The position numbers were made by a program, and so were the translations under genes. This document shows, piece by piece, positions 1-35,095 of a DNA stretch of 64,000 nucleotides. The notes under the pieces are model-generated. The model searched no databases. It was not told the DNA's origin and was given only the letters and a program-made list of their open reading frames with translations. Positions within the stretch are counted from its first letter, which is position 1. Each line of letters begins with the position of its first letter. This DNA is from Sipunculus nudus (Eukaryota > Annelida > Sipuncula > Golfingiida > Sipunculidae), in the NCBI GenBank assembly GCA_026874595.1, contig CM049312.1, forward strand, positions 53,449,429-53,513,428. Direction: 5' to 3'.

Positions 1-456
1 ATTTTTAAATCGATATACTGTGGTTAGTATTTGTTTTCACGGGTTACAAATTTGTGATATTAACAGAGGGGAAATGATCACGGAAATGAAACCTCTGTGA
101 ATAAGATGCCACATCTGCAAGTGAACAGTAATTTATTCTACATCCTCAATGGCACTGCACATATATTGTGCCTATAGCATCAAATAAATTTTACCCATAA
201 TTCAAAGTTATAATAAATCCCATTATAATAAATCCCTCAGCTCCTCATGCAATTGTTAAGGTTTTGCATAATTGATATAATAATGGTTATGTACGGAAGT
301 TTCTGTATGGTTAAACAAAACACTGAAGAAGAGAAAATTGTGATTAAATACCAGGCAAATATAAAGCCAACCTCAGTATTTATGTATTATGATATTTGAT
401 AAAACTGATAGTTGTTGTTATATTTGATAAAACTGACAGTTGGTGGTATATTTCAG

Positions 457-22829
<22,373 letters not shown>

Positions 22830-24508
22830 CTTCACCAAACCATTATGGTCTGGGTAGTGTATCATGGGCAGTGTGTAAACCAGTATTTTTTTTCCATATG
22901 ATGCATGTATATGAGAGATCACCTCTCATTTCTAATAAATAACAAATTTTATTTTTTTCAATGAACTTAGTGTTGTAGACCTGCAGATTCAGAGACTGGG
23001 GGAGTTTTTTTAGTATTCTAAGAGTCTAGTCTTTGGTCATCAAACATTGATCTGATATTACTTTTATATCTGTATCCATGACATAATAATTTTTCTAACA
23101 AGTAAAGCATTACCTACTTCAGAGAGATTATATGGGGCTGTCATTTGTCTCAGAATCCAAATTTCATGGTACATTGTAAAGTACACCACGGTAGAAGTTG
23201 CTTCAAATGCAGTTTTTGCATTTTCACACTTTTCAGGGGGAGCTTGAATTGCACTGAATTTAGGACTTGTAGTTATTTGTGAACTATAACAAGTGAAAGT
23301 CTAACCATTTTAGTAAAATAACAATGCAATAGTGAATCATTTATCATATGCTCTGTAGGTTACAAGAGAAAAAGCAACAGTAAGGGTATAAATATTTTAT
23401 AGAACTGCTGATCTCCAAGCAGATAATAAGATGAAAACATTTGATTTGACGTCCTTGTCCCTGTAAGCTGCTGTTACCAGCTGATCAGTTTAACTGTTAG
23501 AAAAATTGAATGTCTGACACAGTAGTTTTTCACAAGTGGAACTAAGAACTGTCAGTAAAGCTAACTTCATCCAGAATGTAAAAGCCTTAATACCTATCAT
23601 CATATGATATAATAGAAAACAAGCGTCTAAGGTTTAAAAGAAAATGATGCATATTGTGGTTATAATATAACCTGGACATCACGTCCTCAGTCATAAGGGG
23701 ACTGCCTTGTTCTTGTCCAATAGTGCTGAAGGTACATCAGACGTAGCTGCAGGCTTCTAATGAAGGATTTACTGTATCTTCATCCACCATCTCAGTTCAT
23801 ACTTTGGAATGAGGTTAACATAGTTGCAAACAAAATGTCTGTTTATAGTAATAAAAAATACTGAAATTATTTCTTAATGTTTCACTATGATTCATCGTTG
23901 AGAACAGAGGAAACTTTCTTGTATGACAATCAGATCATTTTTTTTAATGAATTTGTAAAATTTTGTTATGTTTGTAATGTGAGAGGTATGGCTGAATGTT
24001 ATTTAAGCTGGTAACCTTAACTCTTTGTTTTGTGTAAAAATAGCACTAAGGAGCACTGAACACTTTGCATCTAGTCCTGGTATGGTTTCTTTACAAACTT
24101 TTTTTAGATATTTATTCAATCGCCTATAAACTAACCATATATATATAATGTATCTTTATACAAAAATAATGCTTGGTTGTGATATTACAAAGTGTTTCCT
24201 TATGTTAAACTTTTATGTTAAAGTATTCACTGTGACAGTTATGTATATGTATGAATTTAAAACATTGTGCAATACTGATATATGATGTACAAGCATCATG
24301 TTTTTCATATCATAAGGGGACGTCTCATTACATGTAACATGTACCATATTTATTCCACATCCCCTGTTATAAATAAAATGTTGACATTAATTCTGTCTTG
24401 TGATGCACAAGGTCTGTATGCTGTGTCAGTGTGTAATAGCTAAGAACATACTGCCACCTCGCAGCAAATCATATAACTAAGTTCAGCTCTCTGACAGACT
24501 TCACTTTT
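22830..24508 (+). other. PI4KA 3' UTR and flank
   Basis: AT-rich, no gene recognised. It could be transcribed as a long 3' UTR up to the AATAAA at 24372, but nothing in the sequence proves this. Confidence 0.4.
22934..22939 (+). terminator. PI4KA: Candidate PI4KA polyadenylation signal
   Basis: AATAAA lies 105 bp after the stop codon. A second AATAAA at 24372-24377 could serve a longer 3' UTR. Neither has transcript support. Confidence 0.45.
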
Positions 24509-24584
24509 AGCTCAGCTGACTGTAAGTCATCTGAGCTATAGCGATCACTCTTTGTCTTTGTCCGTCTGGCCATCCAGCCGTCTG

Positions 24585-25830
24585 TCCGTAAACAAGGCAC
24601 AAATTGTTGTGATCTCTGTTGCCTATATTCTTCAAGCTATGGGGCTCTGAAGTACCCCCCATAATAACTAAAAATTTGATAAAAAAGCTCAAATATCTGA
24701 ACAACTAATGCATTGATCACCATGATTCTTTGCATAGATATTAATCATGGAGTGTTTCATCAGTTTCTGCAGGCTGGTGGCACCACCTGTATTTTTTTTT
24801 TTTATTTTTTTACGATTTTTTTTTCTCTATTTTTGAGACCTAAATAGATGCGGTCATCTGTTAACAGGGCACGAATCGAAACTGCTGGCCCTGGAATCTT
24901 CTCACTTTACATCCAGAGAGGTCCATGAAAAGTTGTCTAGGAAACCTGGAATTAGGTCTCTTCAAGCTATGGGGCTCTGAAGTACCCTCCAGAATAACTA
25001 AAAATTTGATACAAAAGCTCAAGTATCTGAACAACTAGTGCATTGATCACCATGATTCTTTGCATAGATATTAATCATGGAGTGTTTCATCAGTTTCTGC
25101 AGGCTGGTGGCGCCACCTGTATTTAAAATTTTTTTTTTTTACGATATTTTGAGACCTGAAAAGTTGCCATCATCTGTTAACAGGGCACAAATTGTAAAAG
25201 CTGGACCTTGAATCTTCTAACTTAACATCCAGATAGGTCCATGAAAAGTCTTCTTGAAAACCTAGAATTAGGTCTCTGTTACCCATATTCTTCAAGGTAT
25301 GGGGCTCTGAAGTACCCCCCCCCCCCCCCTCCCGAATAATGAAAAATTTGTTACAAAAGCTCAAGTATCAGAACAACTAATGCATTGATCACCATGATTC
25401 TTAGCATGGATATTGATCATGGAGTGTTACATCAGTTTTTGCAGAATGGTGATGCCACCTGTATTTTTCGATTTTTACGATTTTTTTTCTCTATTTTTGA
25501 GACTTTAAAAGATGCCATCATCTGTTAACAGGGCACAAATCTTAAAGACTGGACTTAGAATCTTCTGTCTCAACATGCAGGGAGGCTCATGAAAAGTCTC
25601 CATGGAAACCTGAAATTTGGTCTCTGTCACCCATATTGTCCCGGGTTATGGGGCTAAGAAGTACCCCCCCCCCCCCCAAGACTAACTAAAAATTTGATAC
25701 CAAAGCTCTGGTATCTGAACAACTAGTGCATTGATTGGCATTATTCTTTGCATGCATATGCATCATGGAATGTTTCATCAGTTCTTGCGGACTGGTGGCA
25801 CCACCTAAATTTTTTTTTAATTTTAACATT
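24585..25830 (+). repeat. ~332-bp tandem repeat, four units, inside the outer element
   Basis: TATGGGGCTCTGAAGTAC recurs at about 24639, 24968, 25299 and, modified, 25635. Each unit contains a C-run after AAGTA that has expanded to 14-15 C in the last two units. Partial units occur again at 33359-33690 after the nested insertions. Confidence 0.85.
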
Positions 25831-26747
25831 TTTAGCTCAGCTGACTAAGTCATCTGAGCTATAGTCGTGGTCCATTGTCCGTTGTCCGTCTGTCTGTCCG
25901 TCCGTCCGTCCGTCCGTCCGTAGATGTGGCACGTTTTGAAATCGTAAGACCTAGGAATCCAAAATTCGGCATAATGTTAGATGTCCCCAAGATCTCCTAC
26001 CAAGCCGAAAACTGGGTCTTTGCAACTTCGTTCCTGTGAGAAATTAAGGAAAAACCTCAATTTTTTATTAAAAACCTATTTTCACACTTCAGGACTGCCT
26101 AATATCAAAACCACTCATCTGTTTTTCCTCATATTTACCATAAATATTCCTCTATATAGTTCCTATGGACATGCCAGAAATTATCTCTGTTTTATTTAAT
26201 TTATAAAAGTTATTGGCCCAAACATAATGCATTTTGTAAAAATTCAGGAAAGATATTTGATCACTTAACACAAAAAATGTTAAAGCTATGGACCTTTTTT
26301 CCAGTAATATAACTTTAATTAATCAAAATTAAATTGTATACCCAAAATTAGATGAAAATCTTTCAAATTTTTTAAAATATTAATAAAAATAAAAAATTGG
26401 TACCTTAAATTTTGCCCAAATTTGACCATGGCACGTTTTTTTTCCTGTAAGTACTGTGGATTTAATTTTCACAGCATGTTTTTGTTTGCATTTCAACTAT
26501 TGACATCAAAAATTTGAAACTAGTTGATCAAAAACTGTAGATTTTATTCAGGTTTTCAAGCACCATGTAACATATTGTTTACATCAAGCTAGTGTTATGC
26601 AGTTTGCAAGAGCTCAGCTCCCCAGCTTCAGCTCTAAGTTCCTTAAATTCGGCATACAGTTAAATGTCTCCAAAATCCCCTACCATGCCAAGAATTTGGT
26701 CACTAGGACTTAATACCTTTGAGATATTAATGAAAAACTTCATTTTT

Positions 26748-28648
26748 AGCTCAGCTGACTATAAGTCATCTGAGCTATAGTCGTGGTCCATTGTCCGTCG
26801 TCCGTCCGTCTGTCCGTCCGTCCGTCCGTCCGTCGATGTGGCACGTTTTGAAACCGTAAGACTTAGGAATCCAAAATTCAGCATAATGTTAGATGTCCCC
26901 AAGATCTCCTACCAAGCCGAAAACTGGGTCTTTGCGACTTCGTTCCTTTGAGAAATTAAGGAAAAACCTCAATTTTTTATTAAAATCCTATTTTCACACT
27001 TCAGGACTGCCTAATATCAAAACCACTCATCTGTTTTTCCTCATATTTACCATAAATATTCTTCCATATAGTTCCTATGTACATGCCAGAAATTAAGTCT
27101 GTTAAGTATAAATTCTTTAAGTTATGGGCCCAAACATAATGGACTTTGTAAAAAATCAGGAAAAATATTTACTCACTTAAAATGAAAAATTTTGAAACTA
27201 GAGTCTATTTTCCCAAGTATATAACTATGTTTAATTAAGATTCAATTGCTTACCCAAAATTAGATCTGAATTTTGTAAATTTTTTAAGTAATTAGCATAA
27301 AAATAAAATCAGTACCTTAAATTTTGCCCAACTTTGACCATGGCACTTTTTTTCCTGTAAGTACCATTGATTTAATTTTCACAGCATGTAAACATAAATA
27401 TTTAATTTGTTTAAATCTGAAATTTGGAAATAAAAGCTTGAAAATTAAGCTAGTTATTGATTTTTTTCTTGAGGCTCTATTGTAGTCATTTGCTTTGATT
27501 AAAGGTTACAGATGCAGGGTCCCACTCCAGGTCACTGGAAGTCAGCTATGCCAGGGTTTCTGATTTGTTACAGTCACTGGGGGAGATCCCCTGCTGTGAC
27601 AGGTGACCAGTTATTCTCATATCACCACCCCAATATCACCCCCCCCCCCCCCCGCAAACCCAACCCACCAAGTGTTATGCAGTATTGTTATTGTTTTCAC
27701 TGTATCTCCTTAATTGTAATGCTGTTTCCACTCCGATATGCAAAAAGTTTCCTTGAAAAAGTAATTCAAGGTGTAATCCAGAAGATGCAATGTTGTGTAA
27801 TGTAACATTTTTAAAGAAATCATTTTTCTTTTAAATCATTTTACCAGTCATAATGGAACCCATCAGTATGCTTAAATTATGATAAAATATGAAGCACATT
27901 ATGGATAAATAAAGACACAATTAAAAATTGTGAAATCTAAATCAAGTATTATTTTTAGATATTTATTGTTTTGCAGATTTAAAAGATATATTTTTGTGGT
28001 AAAAAATAAATAATCATTTGTATGCATGATGTGGTGTTATCTGACAAGATTGAGATTTATGATGATGCAATTGAGAATTATGAATCAACTTTTATATTCA
28101 GATATATATGTTATATTGAAAATGTATAGAAATATAAACTTAAATTAAAAAAAAATTGATGTGATAAAAAAATGAGGATTTATTACAAACATTTGTTCAT
28201 TATTTTCCTGCATCAGCAGAATTTGAGATCAGGCTTTGTTTGCCATGTTTTATGTTGTTAATTAGTTATATTTCAACTGTATACATTTCATAAAAAAAAC
28301 ATATATTTAATAATATATATTATACAAAAAAAAGATTTGATTGAACAAATGTTTAAACTACTGAAATGTCAACAGTTAATCGAAAAGCCAACTAATGATC
28401 ATGGTAATTGTACAGATCATTTGTTCACAAACTGCTCACATGCTTCAGTTTCAACATTAGGAAACACATGGTCAGGTCACAAAATATTATTTGCAACAAT
28501 TTCTTGCTCATCAATACAAACCAATCATATAAACCAACCATGGCCTTTATTACCTCTTTCTCTTACACTTTATCTCCATTTGATATTATTTTAGATTTTT
28601 ACCTTCAAGGTTAACGTCAGCTGAGCAGAGTGACCCATAGGTCCCTTG
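26748..28648 (+). mobile_element. Element insertion with internal empty-site evidence
   Basis: Inserted between CTTCATTTTT and CCATTAAAAAC; the unbroken sequence CTTCATTTTTCCATTAAAAAC is present near 5908-5930 in the PI4KA intron copy. The filled site carries three extra T residues after CCCTTG. This fixes both element ends at base resolution. Confidence 0.85.
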
Positions 28649-30404
28649 TTTCCATTAAAAACCCATTGTTACACTTCAAGACTGCCAAATATCAAAACCA
28701 CTGATCTGACTTTAATCATAAATAATATACATATTTTTCAATCTCTATGCACATGCCAGAATGATGTCAGTATTGCGTAATTGTTTTAAGTTATGGGCCC
28801 AAACATAATGCACTTTGTAAAAAATCAAGAAATATATATTTACTCCCTTAACAAGGGCATTGCTGAAGCTAGAGATTTTTTTGTCAGGGATGCAACATTA
28901 TTTAATCAAGATTCAATTGAATACCCAAAATTAGTTCTGAATTTTTTTTAAATTTTATAAGTTATTAGTATAAATATAAAATTGGTACCTTAAATTTTGC
29001 CCAACTGTGACCATGGCACGTTTGTTTCCCGTGAGCACTGTTGATATAATTTTCATATCATGCACACATAAGGATTTCAGCTTTTTAGTTTAGAAAGCTG
29101 AAAGAAATTGGCCAAAAATTGTAGCTTTTATTAATGTTTTTTATTAGACCCTGTCAGACTTTGGCTCTCTCCAGCCCCTCTTGAGTCACCTGTATTATGC
29201 ATGCTTGAGGCGAGGCATACACGGAATCCAGGCAGCTTATGGCCAGCCACAGTTGATCCAGGTGTCCAACCCAACTCATCTAGTAGTTTTAACCAACAAC
29301 ATAACAATAAACAATAAATTAATAAATTTTTATTGGTTTTTAATAACAAATTAAAGAAAAAAAAAGGAATTTGTTAGTTTATAATAACAGGAAATTAACT
29401 TGCAGTTACTGATGATATAAGAATCTTGTATCGATGGGTAGAATGTCACGTATTCCAAATAACACCATGCAGTCACCTATGGCATTTTTCAGTTCAATTT
29501 TAATGATAAAGAAGTAAATCATATTATTCATTACTAATCATTAGGGATCATATGAAGGAAATTAATGATAGACAAAGATGCAGTTGATAATATTAATCTA
29601 AATTGCTACTGTGTCTAGTGTGTACATTGATGTGAAATTAGTCCAAAATGAATTTTTTACAGTTATTTTTTTAATATAAATAAAAGCCATAAAACCAGGT
29701 ACTTATGATCATTATTTAAATGTGTGAATTTTGTATATTCTGGATTCTCAACATCATTGTTTGGTGAAAACTGAATAAATACCAGACATGGTGCGAATAC
29801 TTATTAATTGTATTTAAATATGAATATGATTATGTACTCCATTATAAAATTTCTTGCATAAAGAATGGGAATTCAGGTAAAAATGAAAGTATATGAATAC
29901 TCGTGCAAATACTTTCAAAATGTATTATGAATGCATTCATGAATATATTCTTTAATATTATTTTAATAATCATTTCAGTTATATTTCATTTTAAAAAATC
30001 ATACTATTCTCTTATTATTTTTAATAAAAATTATATTTGGGACAATATTGGTAATTTTTTTTAATAAATAGTTAAACTCTTATATTATATGTTCTGCTTA
30101 TAAGTTATATGGCCAAGTCAAAATCTGTGTGACAATAGTACTCCATTTTTTAATAAAATAAATGAAATCAATCCTCTTCCCTGTCTCCAAAGGAACTATC
30201 AAAATCATACATAAGCTAAACAACAACAACTCATAATACAGCTTATATTTATTTCCACACAAAACCAGCATGTACCTCATTTCTAAATAATATTTTTTTA
30301 TCATATATAACAGCTGAGCGTCGTGACCCATAGGCCCCTAGTTAAATTAATGAATCAATGAATGTTTGAATTAGATCTTATTTTATTTTATCATATTCAT
30401 TTTT

Positions 30405-32246
30405 AGCTCAGCCGACTATAAGACATCTGAGCTATAGTCGTGGTCCTTTGTCCGTCGTCCGGCCGTTCGGACGTTAACAGGGCAAGTTTTAAAACCGTTG
30501 GACCTATGAATCCAAAATTCTACATACCATTAGATGTCCCAAAAATCTCCTACCATACCGAAAATTGGGTCATTAGGACTTTGTTCCTTTGAGATATTAA
30601 GGAAAAACCTCCATTTTCCATAAAAAAGCCATTGTTACACTTCAAGGCTGCCTAATATCAAAACCACTGATCTGTTTTTGATCATATTTAGTATTCTTAT
30701 TCTTCCATACATTTTCTATGAACTTACCAAAAATTAGGTCAGTATTGGGTAGTATTTTGAAGTTATAGGCCCAAATATAATGCAAAATTTAAAAAATCAA
30801 GAAATATATTTGCTCACTTAACATGAGAATTGCTGAAGCTGGAGAATTTTTTTCAGGAATATAACTTTATTTAATCAAGATTCAATTGTTTACCCAAAAT
30901 TAGATCTGAATTTTGCAAATTCTTCAAGTTATTAGCATAAATAAAAAATCAATACCTCAAATTTTGTCCAAATTTGGCAATGGCACGTTTTTTCCCTGTA
31001 ACCACTGTTGGTTTAATTTTCACAGCATATATACATAAGGATTTAATCTTTTAAAATCTGAAATTTCAAAGGAATTGATTGAAAAGAGTAGCTTTTATTC
31101 AAGTTTTCATACACCATGTCAAGTGTTGTTTACATCTAGCCCACCTAGTAGTACAGCCTTCACTTGCATTATGTAACCCACCCCAGGCAGCTTGCCTTGG
31201 CTCAGCTTGGCTACTACTGGCAGGCTTCCCTACTGCTTTACACCCCCCCCCCCTGATGGTGCATTAACTAGATGAATGTTATAATTTTCTGTATTTCATT
31301 TTATTCTTTGCTATGCTACATTTTAGATTTTGTATTGTACCACCAGGGTAACAATGATTAAAGTGCACATTTAATTGTGTCCACAAAGTGATGTATTCCA
31401 ATGAAAGTGTGGATGATCATCAGATAAGTAATGCTTTACTTCAGAAGAGAAAAACTTCACCAGGTGTGAAATTGACTATTTATTAGCATAATGATATTGT
31501 TTGTCCCTCATTCAACCAACAGTGTGTATACTTTATTTGAAATGATGTTTTTATTTTATCAAATTTGCTGAATCTTTTATTTTATTTCAGTGAATAAAAT
31601 AAGCATGTACTGAAAACTCCAATGTGCAAAACTTTTTAATAGTGATTCAAGGAATAATCTTGTAGATGCCATGTTGTGGCATTATTTTCTTTTAAATTCA
31701 GTTTAAACATTTGATTTAAAAATAATAAAATATATGTGTATGCATAATATGACCCAATAGAGCTACACTCTGGATATATAATGATTGCAACTTAGAATTC
31801 TAATATTTTAACTTATATTTTCAGTTTTTTTTTTTATTAAAATTGATAAAACTTGTAAATAAAAAAATGAATAAGATAAAAACTATTAATGGAAAAAGTG
31901 GACATGCTAAAAAAATAAGCTTATATATAAACTTAAATGCGTTATTCCCTTGAAAGTGAAATAAAGGTGTTAGTCCATTCTGTCCACTTGCCTGTCCATC
32001 TGTAAATTTTTCATATGCATCACAGTATCTCAAAACTTTTACTGTTTTTCTTCATGACAGTCTTGTCAGAGTATTAGTTTGCAATCATATATTTAGAACT
32101 TTACTATAACCAAGTAGGAGGGCCCCTTTCCTCTGAGCTTCTCATATGCTTATATAAATGAAAACATTACAATAGAATATTTTTCATATTTTGCATTTGC
32201 AAAAATTTAAAACTTAAGCTGCGCGCAGTGACCCATGGGTCCTTTG
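30405..32246 (+). mobile_element. Another AGCTCAG family copy
   Basis: 5' end with variant hairpin AGCTCAGCCGAC..GACATCTGAGCT and 3' end GCAGTGACCCATGGG then CCTTTG. It is followed by tail fragments ending at 32855 and 33358 that belong to related copies. Pairing of this 5' end with 32246 is a best guess. Confidence 0.5.
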
Positions 32247-33913
32247 TTTATATTCTGGATTCTCAACATCATTGTTTGGCTAAAACTGAATAAATACCAG
32301 ACATGGTGCGAATACTTTGCAACTGTATTTGAATACGAATATGAATATGTACTCCATTATAAAATTTCTTGCATAAGAATAGGAATTCAGGTAAAAATAA
32401 GAGTATTTGAATACCAGTGCAAATATTTTCAAAATATATTCATGAATGCATTCATGAATATATTCTATAATATTATTTTAATAATCATTTCAGTTATATT
32501 TAAATAAAAAATCATATGATTCTCTTATTGTTTTTAATAAAAATTATATTTGGCACAATATTTGTTATTAAATTTTAATAAATAGTTAAACTCTTATCTT
32601 ATATGTGCTGCTTATCAGTTATATGGCCAAGTCAAAATCTGTATGACAATAGCACTCCATTTGTTAATAAAATAAATGAAATCAATCTCTTCCCTGTCTC
32701 CAAAGAAACTATCAAAATCATATATAAGCTAAACACCAACAACTCATAATACAGCTTATATTTATTACCACACAAAACCAGCATGTGCCTCATTTCAAAA
32801 TCATATTTTTTTTATCATATATAACAGCTGAGCGCCGTGACCCATGGGTCCCTTGTTTTTTTTTAATTTTACAAATTTTATAAACTTGCAATACAAATCA
32901 GATTGGAAAATGCAAGTTAAGAATAATAGACTGCTTCATAATTTATCCTTAGCTTTGCACTTTGGCTTTATTATGCATGTACATATATGTATATGTTACA
33001 CCAAAAATGTGAAATGGGCAAAAAATAGGCTTTAATATAAATTTAAATGCATTATTCCCTTGAAAGTGAAATAAAGGTATTAGCCCATTCTGTCCACTTG
33101 CCTGTCCCTCTGTACATTTTTCATATATGCATCACAGTATTTCAAACATTTACTGTTTTTCTTCATGACAGTCTTGTCAGAGTATTAGTTTTGCAATCAT
33201 TTATTTAGAACTTTACTTAAACCAAGTAGGAGGACCCCTTTCCTCTAACTCATCATATGCTTTTATATATGAAAAACATTACAATAGAATATTTTGCATA
33301 GTTTGAATTTGCAAAAATTTCAAACTTCAGCTGAGCGCCGTGACCCAAAGGTCCCTTGTTTACTCTATTTATGAGACCTTCAAAGATGCGGTTGTCCCTT
33401 AACAGGGCTTAAATTGTAACCATTGGTCCAAGAATCTTGAAACTTGATATCCAGGGAGATCTGTAAAAGTCTCCTTGGAAACGTGAATTAAGGTCTCTGT
33501 TACCCATATTTTCTGAGCTATGGGGCTTATAAGCACCCATCAGAATAATTGAAAATTTGATACCAAAGTAGGGCACAAATCATAACCATGGGGCCCAGAA
33601 TCTTCCAACTTGACATCCTGAGAGTTCCTCAAAAGTTCTCCCCAGAAACCTGAAATTGGGTCACATTTAACCTATATTCTCAAGCGTTTAAGGGTATGTT
33701 TGAGCACAACAGAAATAACGCAAAATACACACAAATTGCCAGGTTCCTCATGAAGGGCTGGTTGGATTGTTATCAAATTTATTGTGCTTATGGGTCTTGA
33801 TGGACTTAAGCTAATATGCATCAACACTGATGCCATATATCATTATTAGTTTTCTGTGCAAGGACATAATCAGCATGTCCATCGGCTGAGCGTCATGACC
33901 CAGGGGTCACTTG

Positions 33914-34921
33914 TTCGTGATAAGGGTTTGCAAGATTCGCGTCTATCGGTACATTGAAGCACGTTTCTTACGCATTTTTGTAGCCAACATAAATACTGAA
34001 GCCCTTGTAGGGCTAAATAACACTCTCTTTTGATTAATTCTTCTGTCTGTTCCTGTTCTTAACGATTGAATGAACAAATGAATATCTGGTGTATCACCAG
34101 CCGTATTCATACACCATAAAGCTAATGATGGATTGTATGTAGTTGTACACAGGACTTGACAGCTTTGTAAAAGTTTACACTTAATGTGTCTGATATCACT
34201 GTCATGCTTCTACAAAGAAAAGCCCTTCTCAACAACGTGTCCTGAGTGCACCATTTAACCCCCGACTCTAACTTTGCCAGCCCCTTTAGTCTTTTTTTTT
34301 GCAGACAGACACTGGTGAACATTTGCGCTGTGCATTTTAATCAGCCATTCTGGTTTTGATACTGACACAGCCAGACTGTTCTCCTTCTATCCGGAGACAT
34401 ATCTTGCTTAGATAACACCCAAACTAGTCTCTAAAAGTCTTCTGGCCTATACTAATGGCCTTTCAACTATCGCCCATTTGTCCAATGAGTACTAATTAAA
34501 GCGATGATAGCTACTGAGCTGAATTTTTTATATACACTTTGATACATGAAAAGGGGAAAATTCTCTTGGTATGCCTGAGTCTAGGTACCTTAAACCTCGT
34601 TTCTTGAAGCAACCGATTAACCCTCCAAACGTGCTCCATAATGAAATTATTTGCCTCGAGTTCGCGGTATGAAAAAAAAATAAATAAAATCCATATCCAC
34701 TGTGAAAATTAAGCCCGAGATACTCCTACTGAATCCGTTCTTTAACTTTAATTGGAAAACAGAGCTCTAATGATGGCTCCTTCCCATACCTGCATAGTGC
34801 ATACACACGCACTCTGCTGGGTAGGTGCGCATGAGTTGATTTGTTCTGGTTTCGTGAAAGGACACGAATATATATATTCACACACACGCGTTCATACATG
34901 GATACTTTTTTTCATGCAGAC
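33914..34921. other. Intergenic, nothing recognised
   Basis: No ORF with recognisable similarity and no repeat seen by eye. Confidence 0.4.
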
Positions 34922-35087
34922 CACAGGCACTCGTTTCCAGCACTACAATGGCCTAGAAACGGTAATCATGTTGAGTATGGGCGATATACCCATTATAAGA
35001 GAACGTTCTCTTATAATGGGTATATCGCCCATACTCAATGTGTTTACCGTTTCTAGGACATTGTAGTGCTGGAAACGAGTGCCTGTG
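34922..35087. mobile_element. 166-bp hairpin MITE with 8-bp target duplication (hAT-like)
   Basis: Near-perfect palindrome with its centre between 35004 and 35005 (GAGAAC|GTTCTC). The arms of 83 bp have only a few mismatches. Outer ends CACAGGCACTCG. Flanked on both sides by ATGCAGAC (34914-34921 and 35088-35095). An 8-bp duplication fits hAT-superfamily integration. Confidence 0.88.
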
Positions 35088-35095
35088 ATGCAGAC

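Larger units (their letters stand above)
24509..33913 (+). mobile_element. Nested cluster of AGCTCAG...CCCTTG rolling-circle-like elements
   Basis: 5' ends at 24509, 25834, 26748 and 30405; 3' ends at 28648, about 30340, 32246, 32855, 33358 and 33913. The outermost element starts at 24509, is broken at 25834, resumes at 33359 (ACTCTATTTATGAGACC continues its repeat unit) and ends at 33913. The inner insertion 26748-28648 sits in another copy whose intact sequence is seen at about 5911. Members share the 5' hairpin, (GTCC)n tract and 3' CAGCTGAGCG..GTGACCC end. No transposase is visible. The exact nesting order between 30341 and 33358 is unresolved. Confidence 0.75.

Noticed and set aside
412-456. 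Extending the first PI4KA exon to the ATG at 412
   Set aside because: The stretch 412-456 is intron with a 28-bp duplication and ends in a good acceptor (tatatttcag); the protein continues upstream of the window.
24641-25830. CRISPR-like regularly spaced repeats
   Set aside because: Units are directly tandem with no unique spacers, in a eukaryotic genome; this is a tandem repeat inside a mobile element.
25981-27096. Repeated frames starting MSPRSPTKPKTGSL
   Set aside because: Short frames within copies of the AGCTCAG element, not conserved as coding (each ends quickly and none shows a domain).
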